This document shows positions 1-8,945 of a DNA stretch of 11,676 nt, piece after piece. The translations under genes and the position numbers were made by a program. The notes under the pieces are model-generated. The model had not been told where the DNA came from. It did not search any database and saw only the letters and a list, made by a program, of their open reading frames with translations. Each line of letters starts with the position of its first letter. Positions within the stretch are counted from its first letter, which is position 1. The stretch comes from Mycoemilia scoparia (taxonomy: Eukaryota; Kickxellomycota; Kickxellomycetes; Kickxellales; Kickxellaceae), in contig JANBPU010000428.1 in the NCBI GenBank assembly GCA_027575805.1, positions 1-11,676 on the forward strand. Reading direction: 5' to 3'.

Positions 1-115
1 ATATTTATATATTTATATATTTATATATATTTATACAGAATATATTTGTATGCATGCAACCACGCTATAAAGAATTATAGCATTATTTTTTGCCTTTCTC
101 ATGTATATGGATGAT

Positions 116-193
116 AATTTTTGAAGGGTACTTTTTGGTGGCTAACGATTATAGGGACAATCACAGCCAAATGGATGGCCACCCTTCAAAATA
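116..193 (+). mobile_element. MITE-like inverted-repeat element, copy A
   Basis: About 78 bp bounded by inverted ends: TTTTTGAAGGGT on the left and ACCCTTCAAAATAA on the right. The interior, reading GGTGGCTAACGATT then ATAGGGACAATCACAGCCAA, is shared with copies at 953-1027 and 11606-11676. There is no coding capacity, so if mobile it would be non-autonomous. Ends look AT-rich, so a TA target duplication cannot be told from the terminal sequence. Superfamily is not determined. Confidence 0.7.
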
Positions 194-354
194 ACCACCC
201 ATTTATTTATTTATTTTTGGATTTTTTAATTCGTCGATCATACAGCCACCAACAACCATCACCTCTGCCGCCCCATTCCGGCATATATGGTTGCATATAT
301 GACTACCATTACTACTTTTATCACCAACACCAACACCGGCACTATAACTCCTCC

Positions 355-385
355 TACTACTACTACTACTCTTCATCATCATCAT
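355..385. repeat. TAC and ATC trinucleotide microsatellites
   Basis: Tandem TAC units (about 355-370) run into tandem ATC/CAT units (about 373-385). They make a low-complexity Tyr/Ser/His-rich open frame at 121-492 that I do not regard as a gene. Confidence 0.85.
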
Positions 386-672
386 CTCCATCTGGTGTGG
401 TATATCAAGATGGCCAATTACAGCTATCTCGGTGTGGCGTATACTCATGTGTATATTATATGTATTATACCAAAAGTTCTGAAATAGTATGATAATATCT
501 GCAAAGATGCAGGCTAGCTGATATCCAACAAACTTTGCTTATGGTTAAACATTGTCTTAGTTTAAAATGTGCTATTTAGAAAACTAATAAAGGCTATATA
601 GGGTACATAATGTATGCCTGTCTATATGTGTATATATGGTTCTTTTTTCGACAACAAGCCACAGAAAGAAAG

Positions 673-695
673 ATATATATATATATATATATATA
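673..695. repeat. AT dinucleotide microsatellite
   Basis: An uninterrupted AT run of about 11 units in the left flank. The first 37 bases of the window are also ATTTATAT-type low-complexity sequence. Confidence 0.9.
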
Positions 696-712
696 AACAC
701 ATAAATCTATAC

Positions 713-976
713 TCAGAACAGGAAAATAAGCTGGACATTGTTTACGAATTTCGTACAGATATGTGTATATTGCATTAGGATTCTTTGAATTTGTGTGGCT
801 TTTACCTCTTGCCCCAGCCAAGAATATTTTTCATACATGTTGTGGGCTACATTTCTCATATACTGTGAGAATAGTTTAGAGTACAGGTTCAAATGCACTT
901 TGTTGTTGAAGCAGTGTGAATACCCCGAATGGCCAACGTCGTATATATGAGCTATTATTTTTGAAGTGTCAGTCAC
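713..976 (-). other. unassigned open stretch, possible exon
   Basis: The minus strand stays open for 87 codons with an ordinary amino-acid mix, including HIYDVGHSGYSHCFNNKV and LYSKLFSQYMRNVAHNMYEK. A donor-like GAG|GTAAAA follows at 806/805. No family is recognised, no partner exon is apparent and the 5' part runs into MITE copy B. The rest of 1-1226 shows only microsatellites and AT-rich DNA, so this is either a lone relic exon or chance. Confidence 0.2.
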
Positions 977-1027
977 TCATTTGGCTGCGGTTGACCCTAT
1001 AACCATTCGCCCTTCAAAAATTATTAC
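953..1027 (-). mobile_element. MITE-like inverted-repeat element, copy B (inverted)
   Basis: The reverse complement begins AATAATTTTTGAAGGGCG and continues TTATAGGGTCAACCGCAGCC then AAATGAGTGAC, ending in ACTTCAAAAATAAT. This aligns with copy A after an internal deletion of roughly 12-14 nt (the TTTTTGGTGGCTAACGA part). It lies in opposite orientation to copies A and C. It is followed by TTACCCAT, resembling the TAACCACCCAT after copy A. Confidence 0.7.
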
Positions 1028-1086
1028 CCATACACACAAATGACATTCTGTGCAAAACGCATACATAGTATTATTGTTCTGAAATA

Positions 1087-1092
1087 TTTATT
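1087..1092 (-). terminator. possible UBA2 poly(A) signal
   Basis: On the minus strand this reads AATAAA, about 135 nt past the UBA2 stop codon. Spacing is plausible for a 3' UTR. AT-rich sequence produces this hexamer by chance, so the call is tentative. Confidence 0.35.
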
Positions 1093-1226
1093 TCACAGAC
1101 AATTATAATGCATAAATATAAAGCATGGTAAGTGTGCCTAGGATCAAAATAAATGCTTATGTATATTTTTTCGACAGTTCAAAGTTGCCAGTGTAATGTA
1201 AATAGAAAAATAAAATATATTTTCAC

Positions 1227-4200
1227 CTAGTCAAGACATATTAGGTCGTCGTCGTCCTCATCATCAGCAGTGTTAATACTCAGCTCTTGGGTCTGACTCA
1301 GCTCGATCGACCCGCTCCGATCACCTACATGAATCCCATTTAGTTTGTTTACAATAAATTTGGCACTCTAAACTCTGGATCAATAATGCCAAATGGGTAC
1401 TGCATTTACAAATATCACATTGTATTTGTCCTTCACCCTACCTTCTTCGGCTGCTGCTTGGGATGTCGCAGCTTGTTTGGATTTTGGCACTTCCGCTCCA
1501 GGAGCCACATCATCGTTTTCATCGTGCTGCTCTCTCTTGCGCTTGGTTCCAACAAATTGAGTCTTTGAAAGAGACTCGATCTCTGCAAGCTTCTTTGCAT
1601 ACTCTTTGGCTGCGCCCTCTAGCCCTTCAATTGCTATGAGCCTATCTTGTGTTTGATCAACTCCATTTTCTTTACTTTCAACAATATAAAATTCCACTGG
1701 CGCGCAAGCCGTTGACATAGGGTCATCCTGGTCATAAACCTCCTCAGACACCACAGTAAGACTTGACCCGTGCTCAATATCCAGTTCGTTGAATGTCTTG
1801 GACAAATTGTCATCAAAATCCGGGTCATAGATTATATTGTTGCCCTTAACAATCGCAAATTCTTCTGACAAGCCGATGTCCAGACCAGGGTCTACAGCAT
1901 TATTATCTTTTTGGCCAAGCTTTTGAATATATTCAACAAGGTCTCCAAGCCTAACCTTTGACAAGTCCCCAATGGCCATACCGAGATACCTTCTTTTCTG
2001 ACACACCATGCACTGCTTGTTGGGTGGCGTCAAGGACATAGTGTTGAAATATTTTGGTCGGCTTCCGCCATAGGTGACAAATGTCTAGAGAAAATGCATC
2101 ATGAATTAGAACAAACATAGATGTGCATCAATAAATGTATATACTGCAGATTTGACATAATGTATACCAAAAAACAAGGCTTTAGCGAAATTTGTCAAAT
2201 TTTAGAATGCACTACTTACTGTTCGACACTTCTTTTTCTGGTTAGAAATAACAAACATAGCTTGCGTCACCATCATTCCAGCTACTATTGCATTGGTAGT
2301 GGCTATAGCTGGTATAATATTTCCAGCCATTGCTATAATTGTCAATGGTACAAAGAAATTCAATTTGTGTAATTTTTAGTAAATATATTGCATTCATTGT
2401 CAATGGCAACATGTACACACTCCCTATCTCCTTTCATATGATTCCCTCCTCTACGCATAACATGTCATTTTACCTTTTATCTGGAATCTCGATTTGTTTT
2501 CGATTCCAAAGATCGTGGCGCGCAAGTTGGCTGTGGTTGTTACAAAGTCCAGAGCATTGTCGTCGTCTTTATCAAAACTGAGTGAAAAGCTTTTAGAGTT
2601 CTTTTCAATACCCTCTTTTAGTTGATTGGTTAGTCGCTTAAGGCTAAATCGACAACAATCCAGATCATTTTAAAAATAGTTCATGATGTATGAGAAATTA
2701 TAGTTTATTCAAGAGATGAATGTTTTGTGCAGAACAATAGTGTATGAGAACTCATTGGTCATTGCATTTCATATATTCCAGTAGCCTCCATAAAGCCTTT
2801 GCAATATTAATATATGCACATACCTTGAGACAAACAAGCAAAATGATTGCAGCGTCGTTGGGATATCTTGATCGCCAGCCACCATGGGATCTTCTTCGCC
2901 TTCGTTTTGGTTCTTTTCTTCCTGGGATTTCTTCTCAGCGTCCAGCTCTTCATAGCTAAGCGCAACGGGCTTTCTACGATTCTTCCACATATCTTCCATA
3001 CCTAAGAGTCTTTCTATATCCTTTTTGAATACCTTTTCAAAGACCTTTTGGGCAAAGCTTTCACTGTTCATGGACTCACGAAGGACCTTCAATTCCTTGG
3101 CTTCATGCTTGAGTGCCTCCAGCTCCTCAGCTACCACAACGCCATAAATAGATATGGTTATCCACATTTCCATTCGGGTTTGTCGACTTTATTTAGTCGA
3201 GGTGTGTGTAAGTCACTAATAAAACATAGCCAAAACAATGGACTTACCATTCTCCGAATTTTCGTCATCATGCAACTCTGTGGATTGATCCCCATCTGAA
3301 CATGAAAAAAGCTCACTACATTATGTTGTGTAAATATTTGGAACAACAATTGTTAGTTGTATGGCATATATACAATGTATGTACATAGCCTCACAATAAA
3401 ACATTTGACAAAGTATGTTTACCTGAACAAGTAGCTCTTTGCCCACACAATGCAGTGTATAGATGCGCTAGGTGTGCTTCTTATCGTGCACACGGGGAAT
3501 GTTCTTTCCTCAACTGGCTTCTCTTGACAATCGAAGCACTCTGTCTCGCCCTGTCGTCAACCAATTCAAATATAATAGAACAAATAGTAATATATATATA
3601 TATATATACTGATAAGCTTTAATCTATAATACAACCATAGTTTTAAATTGTAATATGTATATCCATGTTTACCCCTTTGATAACAGTAGCCTGACCATTA
3701 TAGCCTGCAGTACCAGATTCGACCAGAGGAATGTCTGCTGCAAGGCACATTTTATTCACATGTCTTCTGGCATCTACAGCACATTATATCAAATGCCCAC
3801 ATAAATATATGTATATATATACACTTGTAAAGATTGTAACCAAATTTTGGGCTAGTAGCTTACCCAAATTATCCAACGCATTCATTACAATATCAAACTG
3901 CTTGAACCAGCCCACATTGAACCGAATGTCCTTTATATTTGCTTGGAATGCCACTGTCTTGGTGTTTGGATTAAACTGGCTAACAACTTTGGCTGCAATC
4001 AATGATTTTGGGCGTTTCATGTGCTGTCTCTGGAACAAGAACTGTCTGTTTAGATTAGATAGGTCTATAGTATCCAAATCAACCTAAATTTATTAAACAA
4101 GTAGATAAATAATAAATATTATTGGATTGGATTGGATTGGATTGTTCGAGTGCTGTAAACTACCCATAGCAATTTATGAAACAGCCTATTTTATCCTTAC

Positions 4201-4392
4201 CACTATTATGTCTTTAAATCCACTCATAACCAGATTTTTCAGCAACTCGCATCCTATACCACCAGCACCTACAACCAAGACCTTTGACTTTGCCAAAGCA
4301 TCATCGGCTTTTGGGCCAAATAGAAGCTCTATATCGGACACACAAGTCTCATTGCTCAGAGCCTCAGATCCATTAGCAGTATTAGCGGCCAT
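1227..4392 (-). CDS. UBA2: SUMO-activating enzyme subunit 2 (Uba2/SAE2), 10 exons
   Basis: Catalytic subunit of the nuclear E1 heterodimer (with Aos1/SAE1) that adenylates SUMO, takes it as a thioester and passes it to Ubc9. Exons on the minus strand: 4392-4201, 4083-3864, 3773-3673, 3550-3423, 3315-3248, 3130-2824, 2643-2474, 2332-2220, 2084-1442, 1324-1227. They join in frame to 679 residues (human about 640). Visible: nucleotide-binding GAGGIG (42-47), [13 protein letters not shown] (66-78), zinc pairs C176/C179 and C458/C461, catalytic Cys192 in [24 protein letters not shown] after the catalytic-Cys half-domain, a ubiquitin-fold region (about 468-568), a KRKR nuclear-localisation-like run (614-617), and an acidic tail ending DDDDLICLD. 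The ATG at 4392 has the expected short N-terminus before the Rossmann core. No frame defects. Introns are 90-180 nt. Exon calls rest on phase continuity and conservation. Confidence 0.95.
3591..3608. repeat. TA microsatellite in UBA2 intron 3
   Basis: Nine tandem TA units lie within the 122-nt third intron of UBA2. Similar TA runs occur in intergenic DNA of this window. Confidence 0.9.
4121..4144. repeat. ATTGG pentanucleotide repeat in UBA2 intron 1
   Basis: Four full tandem copies of ATTGG plus a partial one lie inside the first UBA2 intron (4084-4200). On the sense (minus) strand this is a CCAAT ladder. It may be only a microsatellite. Confidence 0.9.
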
Positions 4393-4491
4393 TCTTTATT
4401 TTTCCTTTTTATGCTTTTACTGGTAAACTATTGTCAATAGATAAGCCTTATGTGTTTAGCAACAGATGTAAGCTTATACGTATATGTATGG

Positions 4492-4508
4492 ATATATATA
4501 TATATATA
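4492..4508. repeat. AT microsatellite upstream of UBA2
   Basis: About 8 AT units roughly 100 bp upstream of the UBA2 start, in the otherwise unannotated 4393-4800 interval. It could serve as a loose TATA region, but the low-complexity context makes that unprovable. Confidence 0.8.
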
Positions 4509-4805
4509 GAGGAACAATCAATGTTTGGTATATATGCTAGAATAGTGATAATAAACTAATAAATATGTGATAATAGCGAATAGAAGTAGAAAAAGAAAAG
4601 AGACATTCAATGGCGCAAATGTAGATAAAAAGGGAGACAACGAGATACAAGGAACCTCAAGCTATTCAATGAATAGGATAGCATGATTCCAAAGTTCTAT
4701 TTAACCAAAGACGACTACTGTGTATAAACTTGTTCTGCTTTATGGGTTATTTGTAGCTATTATATGATTGGCTGGCGATTACAAGAGTTCCTGATCTTGA
4801 TTAAG

Positions 4806-5043
4806 TAATCGACGAACTTTTAAATAAAGATGATGATGGCGATGGCGATGGCGATGGCGATGAGGTTCTCTTTGTTTTAGCTAGCTAGGGGGCCTTCAAT
4901 GATGAGCTGGTCAAAGTTCACAAGGCCTTAGGCAGAAGTGTGAGTCCCCAGAAGCTGCATATCAAATGGCTCATGATTGGACCAGAATCTGTGGGCCAAT
5001 TTCTGCCAACCATAGATATTCGATCACTAGTGAAATCTTCCTG
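4806..5043 (+). pseudogene. possible coding relic with one in-frame stop
   Basis: One forward frame runs from just after a TAA to the TGA at 5041-5043, broken only by a TAG near 4886. It encodes an Asp-Gly repeat, then FNDELVKVHKALGRSVSPQK and LHIKWLMIGPESVGQFLPTI. The second half has normal protein composition and no low complexity. There is no good ATG. A splice acceptor (TTTTAG or CTAG) could remove the stop, so it may instead be an exon. No family recognised. Low confidence; the rest of 4393-5294 holds no gene I can support. Confidence 0.22.
4835..4861. repeat. GATGGC hexanucleotide repeat
   Basis: Four perfect tandem GATGGC units preceded by GATGAT and followed by GATGAG. In the forward frame they would read as alternating Asp-Gly inside the open stretch described at 4806-5043. 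Confidence 0.9.
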
Positions 5044-5294
5044 ACTGATAGTCAGATCCGCTAAATAAGGTTAAAGTATAACAGAAGCCGAACCAATGCA
5101 GTAAATGGTTGACAAAAGAACACCACGACATTAACCACAACAACGATACTGATGGCACCAAGGTAAATAACAACGAAAATACTGTGTAAAATGGCTCGAG
5201 AGATAAATATATACATAAATAGGTGGGTGCGCCCAATAGCTACGACTACAGCAACTGTAGAAAGCAGAGCTTACAGTCTGGAGAGACTATCCTG

Positions 5295-5747
5295 CTAACA
5301 CTGTCTAGGATGTCCCTGCTGACAATTGCCAAAATGGTAGAACCATTCCACATGAGAAGCTGTCACAAACCCACAGATACAACCAAATAGTTCGTAAGGT
5401 GGTTGCGGTAGTGGTGGCTGTAGCGGCATTTCCCATATGGGAATATCCTCAACCTCAACAAACTCCTCGATGGGTGCGAAGAAATCACTGCCCCCAGTAT
5501 CACTTTTTGAGGGAGAAGCTTCTTCGAGAGAACCATCAGAATTGACCTGCTGCTCACTTTGGGCACCTTGACTAGAAACCTCTAAAGGCTCACAGCTGGA
5601 TTCTTGACTGCACATGGTCCAAGAAAAAGCTGGAGGTGAAGGAAAAGCCGAAGACTCTGGTGGAGTCAAAGGAGTGGGAGGACAGCAAGCCCCTTTACAA
5701 ACAGCATGATAAGAGACATAGCGTTGGGAAGAAGAATGGTTGTCCAT
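5295..5747 (-). CDS. uncharacterised Ser/Pro-rich protein, 150 aa
   Basis: Not recognised. The frame is open further upstream, but the first ATG is at 5747, in an excellent context (ACCATGG), so I start there. The N-terminal half is rich in Ser, Pro and Cys with a proline cluster (PPTPLTPPE, about residues 24-32). The middle is acidic (EEFVEVEDIPIW, near 98-109), followed by a polyproline segment (PLQPPLPQPPYE) and a Cys-containing end (GCICGF, then FGNC and a terminal Cys). There is no signal peptide or membrane helix. Local GC is higher than the flanks and a TATA box lies about 215 nt upstream, which favours a real gene. It looks largely disordered, like a regulatory or adaptor protein, but that is inference. 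A downstream intron cannot be excluded. Confidence 0.55.
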   Translation of the reverse strand: MDNHSSSQRYVSYHAVCKGACCPPTPLTPPESSAFPSPPAFSWTMCSQESSCEPLEVSSQGAQSEQQVNSDGSLEEASPSKSDTGGSDFFAPIEEFVEVEDIPIWEMPLQPPLPQPPYELFGCICGFVTASHVEWFYHFGNCQQGHPRQC

Positions 5748-5960
5748 GGTTGCTGTAACTTGAACTGAAGAGAAAAGTGGCTCTAAGGAAAAAGTCAAAA
5801 TCTAAATAGAGCCGTTCTTTATGTACCAAAGGCAGGCCAGATGTGCTCAATAAATACGGGCTAACTATAACTACTTATTTGTCAAAATAAGTTTGGAAAA
5901 TGCTATTCTGGCGAAATAATGGTTTAAGAGAGTTTCTGTGAAAGGGCGGATTGGTGGAGG

Positions 5961-5968
5961 TATTTATA
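5961..5968 (-). promoter_or_regulatory. TATA box for the 150-aa gene
   Basis: On the minus strand this reads TATAAATA inside the palindrome-like GGTATAAATACC. It sits about 215 nt upstream of the ATG at 5747, giving a leader of roughly 185 nt if transcription starts about 30 nt downstream. The opposite strand also reads TATTTATA with GGGCGG and ATTGG upstream of it, so orientation is not certain. Confidence 0.5.
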
Positions 5969-6060
5969 CCCAAATCAAAGCAGAGAGAAAAGTGCCAGGT
6001 CATATTACAAGGGTGCCATCATCAGACCATCACACTTGGCATGCACTTTAATGCATCCTG

Positions 6061-6500
6061 CTAGAAGAATCGTTGTGTTGACACGCCCCTAGCCTCTTGA
6101 CACTGCCCAATGATGGCCCCTTTTTCCACATCATCAACTATTTGAAATGCCAAGCACCCAAACGCCCAGACATCAGCGCTTTGAGCAGAGTGAAAAAAGT
6201 CCAAACCGATGTCGTTGTTGCTATATCCTAATTTACACCTGCTGTTTCCCTATAGACTCTCGCCCTTTGTTGTAGAAAAGCTTCATGCCAAAGTGTAGCA
6301 AGCACCATTATACTATATGGCAGAGTTTCTCTAAAAGGGTATCAGCTTGTCCCCTCTTGATAGAGAATTTGCCATATCAAAGTCAACCTTGAACGTTCCC
6401 ACCATTATGTAAGCAACATCATACAGCTTATGTTGAAACAAAAGGCTACCTGTGATCTCATTTGGGAATTCTTGAACATCTTCCACGGCCTTGATAAATA
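6061..6500 (-). pseudogene. degenerate protein-kinase-like relic
   Basis: Two frame-separated minus-strand blocks look like kinase pieces in the right order. The upstream block (about 6500-6331) includes NEITGSLLFQHKLYDVAYIM then VGTFKVDFDMANSLSRG, resembling the end of helix E, the catalytic-loop region and a DFG-like segment (here DFD), and ends at an in-frame TAG. The downstream block (about 6255-6061) reads SADVWAFGCLAFQIVD, a good match to kinase subdomain IX, and also ends at a stop. The HRD catalytic triad and APE motif are not recognisable, and stops and frame changes separate the blocks. I read this as an inactivated fragment, possibly AGC-type; the subfamily is a guess. The only other content of 5969-6916 is AT-rich DNA. 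Confidence 0.45.
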
Positions 6501-6862
6501 TATGTGTGTATAGTAATTAGCAGCCAAATGGACTGTGCTACATAGATGATTATCAACTACCACAGTCTTTGCCAAGACTACCTACAGCATGCTAAAATAA
6601 CGATGTTTGACTTTCTATTGCCTATTTACTGAAATGCCTTGTGAGCAGAGAGAGAGATCCTTGCAATATATTGAAGTATTGACCTTGAATAAACAGTATG
6701 CTTTAAAATGATAGGGCAATGATATATCCTCTAAAGCAGACAGTTCGAAGCCTCATTCGCAATAAAACAAACTTTTAAAAAAGTGGAGCTAGATCGGGAT
6801 TCCCATAAGCCCAAGCTATTCCTGTGGTGATAAGTTTATAGATCATCATTATACACACACAT

Positions 6863-6886
6863 GTATATATATATTTATAACCTAAA
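6863..6886 (+). promoter_or_regulatory. TATA-rich segment and AACCTAAA box before the pseudouridine synthase
   Basis: A TATATATATATTTATAA run is followed immediately by CCTAAA, giving AACCTAAA about 30 nt before the ATG at 6917. The same eight bases form the core of the direct repeat upstream of eIF1. With so little space before the ATG, the TATA run could only act on a very short leader. Confidence 0.35.
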
Positions 6887-6916
6887 GCTCGAATAAACAA
6901 CAAATAGCGAGTTAAA

Positions 6917-8379
6917 ATGGGAGCCAAGGACGTCGCACTAGTACACCTTAACGGGTTATTGCCAGTCAACAAGCCTGCTGGCATAACCAGCAACGGAATA
7001 GTAGGGTTTATCAAAAACATCATTTTGAAAAAGGACCCATTGCCTTTCAAAAAGTATTTTGAATACGATCAAGAAAACCAAGAAAAAATGGGGCTATCAC
7101 ATAAGTCTTGGAATCCTGTAATAAAGCACAAGCTCGGTCATGGTGGTACTCTGGTAATAAAGAGTTTACAATAATAATAACAATAATAATAATATTGGTA
7201 TTGTATACAAAGTTTATTACAAGTTAAATGTCTAGATTTTGACTAATCTGAACAAAACTTTTTATTACTTGATGTCGTTTTATTGTTATTAGGATCCTTT
7301 TGCTTCGGGGATATTAGGTATTTTAAAATGACTATCAAAGACTTTCCAGACTCATCTGGTTGGGTGGGGAAAATAAGGATAACCAACATTGCGTCTAAAT
7401 ATTGTTCTAACATCTTTCATATAGTTATTGGGCTCGGTACAGGATGCAAGAGGCTCCCTAAATATCTCCTAGGAAGCAAGGTAATTGAGGCAGCGCAGGT
7501 TCTTTTAGTTTGATATCGCTAAGCAGCTTCAGCCAATGAGTGGCGATGATATTTGTTGGTGAAAGCAAGGATACCCTCTAATCAATACTTTTAAAACCTA
7601 TAAATACACCACCTGTAGGTATATTCTGCTACTGGAATATTAGGATACTCCACGGACACATTGGACCTGACCGGCGTAGTGAACAAGATTGATATAAACG
7701 CCGGCAACAAGATCACAAAATTAGACCTTGTACATGCTTTGTCAAAGTATGTTGGAACGATCGAACAAACCCCACCAGTGTAAGAGGAACACATGATTTA
7801 ACATCATCATCAGCCATATTTCCAAAGCAATGCTGTAGTTGCACTAAGATACTCAACATCGTGTGATCTATGCAATACTAACATCATCACCCCCACACCT
7901 TTGGACTCAATTCTCATAGCCACTCGGCATTAAAAATGGACGGAAAGCCGCTCTATCACTATGCCCGTAACAACATAGAGCCACCCAGGCCGATTAAATC
8001 CAGGGAAATAGACATAAACTCGCTAGATCTCCTGAGTTTCACAAAGAATGAGCAAAATGGCGCATCTGGTAGCCAGGACGTTAGAATCAAGATAAAAATG
8101 GATAGGGGAAAAAAGGTTCTTGAGCACAGCTTGGAATGTTCCTCATTCAAGATCCAGGTCGATTGCAGTGGTGGCACGTATATACGAAAGCTTATTGAAG
8201 ACATTGGCAGAGAAATGGGAGCCCCAGCATTTACATCCGAGCTGGTCAGAGTGAAACAGGGGAAGTTCCGATTAGGGGTAAATACTGTTGAGCTTGACGA
8301 TATAAATAATATTCAGGACCTGGCGGATGCCGTTATAACCAAAGACTGGTTCTACGGCAACGACTGGGTAAAATCATAG
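6917..8379 (+). CDS. PUS4: tRNA pseudouridine-55 synthase (TruB/Pus4 family), 5 exons
   Basis: Isomerises U55 in the T-loop of tRNAs; yeast Pus4 serves cytosolic and mitochondrial tRNAs. Exons: 6917-7153, 7293-7317, 7425-7480, 7619-7779, 7920-8379, joining in frame to 312 residues (E. coli TruB about 314, yeast Pus4 about 403). Visible: motif I VNKPAGITSN (17-26), HGGTLDPFASG with catalytic Asp80, the Tyr-bearing VYSATGILGYSTDT (from 107), TPPVHSALKMDGKPLYHYAR ending at 176, and CSGGTYIRKLIEDIG (242-256). The insert between motif I and HGGTLDP (about 30-70) is usual for eukaryotic members. No C-terminal PUA or other added domain is visible. A perfect TACTAAC branch point is at 7876-7882. The ATG at 6917 begins ten residues before motif I. 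Confidence 0.95.
7293..7317 (+). other. PUS4: 25-nt microexon of the pseudouridine synthase
   Basis: Flanked by TTATTAG| and |GTATTT. It supplies GAT CCT TTT GCT TCG GGG ATA TTA plus one base, that is DPFASGIL with the catalytic Asp80 as its first codon. Removing it would delete the active-site Asp and shift the frame, so correct recognition is essential. The neighbouring introns are 139 and 107 nt. Confidence 0.9.
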
Positions 8380-8441
8380 ACCAGTAGAGCAGCAGGCCGT
8401 ATATAGCCTGATCTTCAATAGAAATTTTACGCCGGTTTGGC

Positions 8442-8447
8442 AATAAA
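8442..8447 (+). terminator. poly(A) signal of the pseudouridine synthase
   Basis: AATAAA occurs 63 nt past the stop codon at 8377-8379, at usual spacing for a fungal 3' end. The rest of 8448-8945, between two convergent genes, holds no further gene; it presumably contains both 3' UTRs. Confidence 0.55.
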
Positions 8448-8945
8448 AATAGCTAGAAATATTGACTTGTAAAGGTATTCATTATGTGATGCTTCTGTGT
8501 CGCAAAAATATAATAGCGAGGCAGGACACTAACAATGTAACAATGCGAAGCTATAGAGTATAGAGAGGCAGGGTAGAGCAATGCTTCTCTTCTAACTAAT
8601 TATTGCAGTGAGACACCTTGACGGCTTACGTTGTGGTTGTTATGTAAATGGATGTACAATTGAAAAGGACACAATCAAAATCAAGCACAAAGGTTGAGAA
8701 GCAAAAAATTGAGTGCAACTGATCAAAAGTTGGAGGAACACTACTCACAGCTCAATCACACCAACAAAAGCATCACACCCAACCAAAACAGCAAAAAAAG
8801 TTTTGCGGCTATCGGCAGTGTGTATGTTTACAAGCGACTGAGAAGCGAGTGTGAGATAAGCAAACCAGCGTAAAATGAGAACGACAAGATTCACCAAAAC
8901 CCAGGGTACGCCAAAAGTGGCATACACACGTACGGGAAAGAAGCC

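Noticed and set aside
121..492. 123-codon forward open frame
   Set aside because: No good start, begins inside MITE copy A, and is mostly Tyr/Ser/His from TAC and ATC microsatellites.
3248..3315. apparent frameshift in UBA2 exon 5 after SELF
   Set aside because: Recounting the run of six A on the plus strand restores a continuous frame reading [11 protein letters not shown]; there is no defect.
5027..5236. 69-codon hydrophobic minus-strand frame resembling a small membrane protein
   Set aside because: No start context, splice signals or recognisable family; AT-rich DNA readily gives Leu/Phe-rich frames.
5929..6340. near-repeat GAGTTTCTGTGAAAGGG (about 5931) and GAGTTTCTCTAAAAGGG (about 6323)
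   Set aside because: Only 17 nt with two mismatches and no extension on either side; too short to call a duplication.
8745..8927. 60-codon hydrophobic minus-strand frame
   Set aside because: Lies immediately past the eIF1 stop, where its 3' UTR is expected; no independent support.
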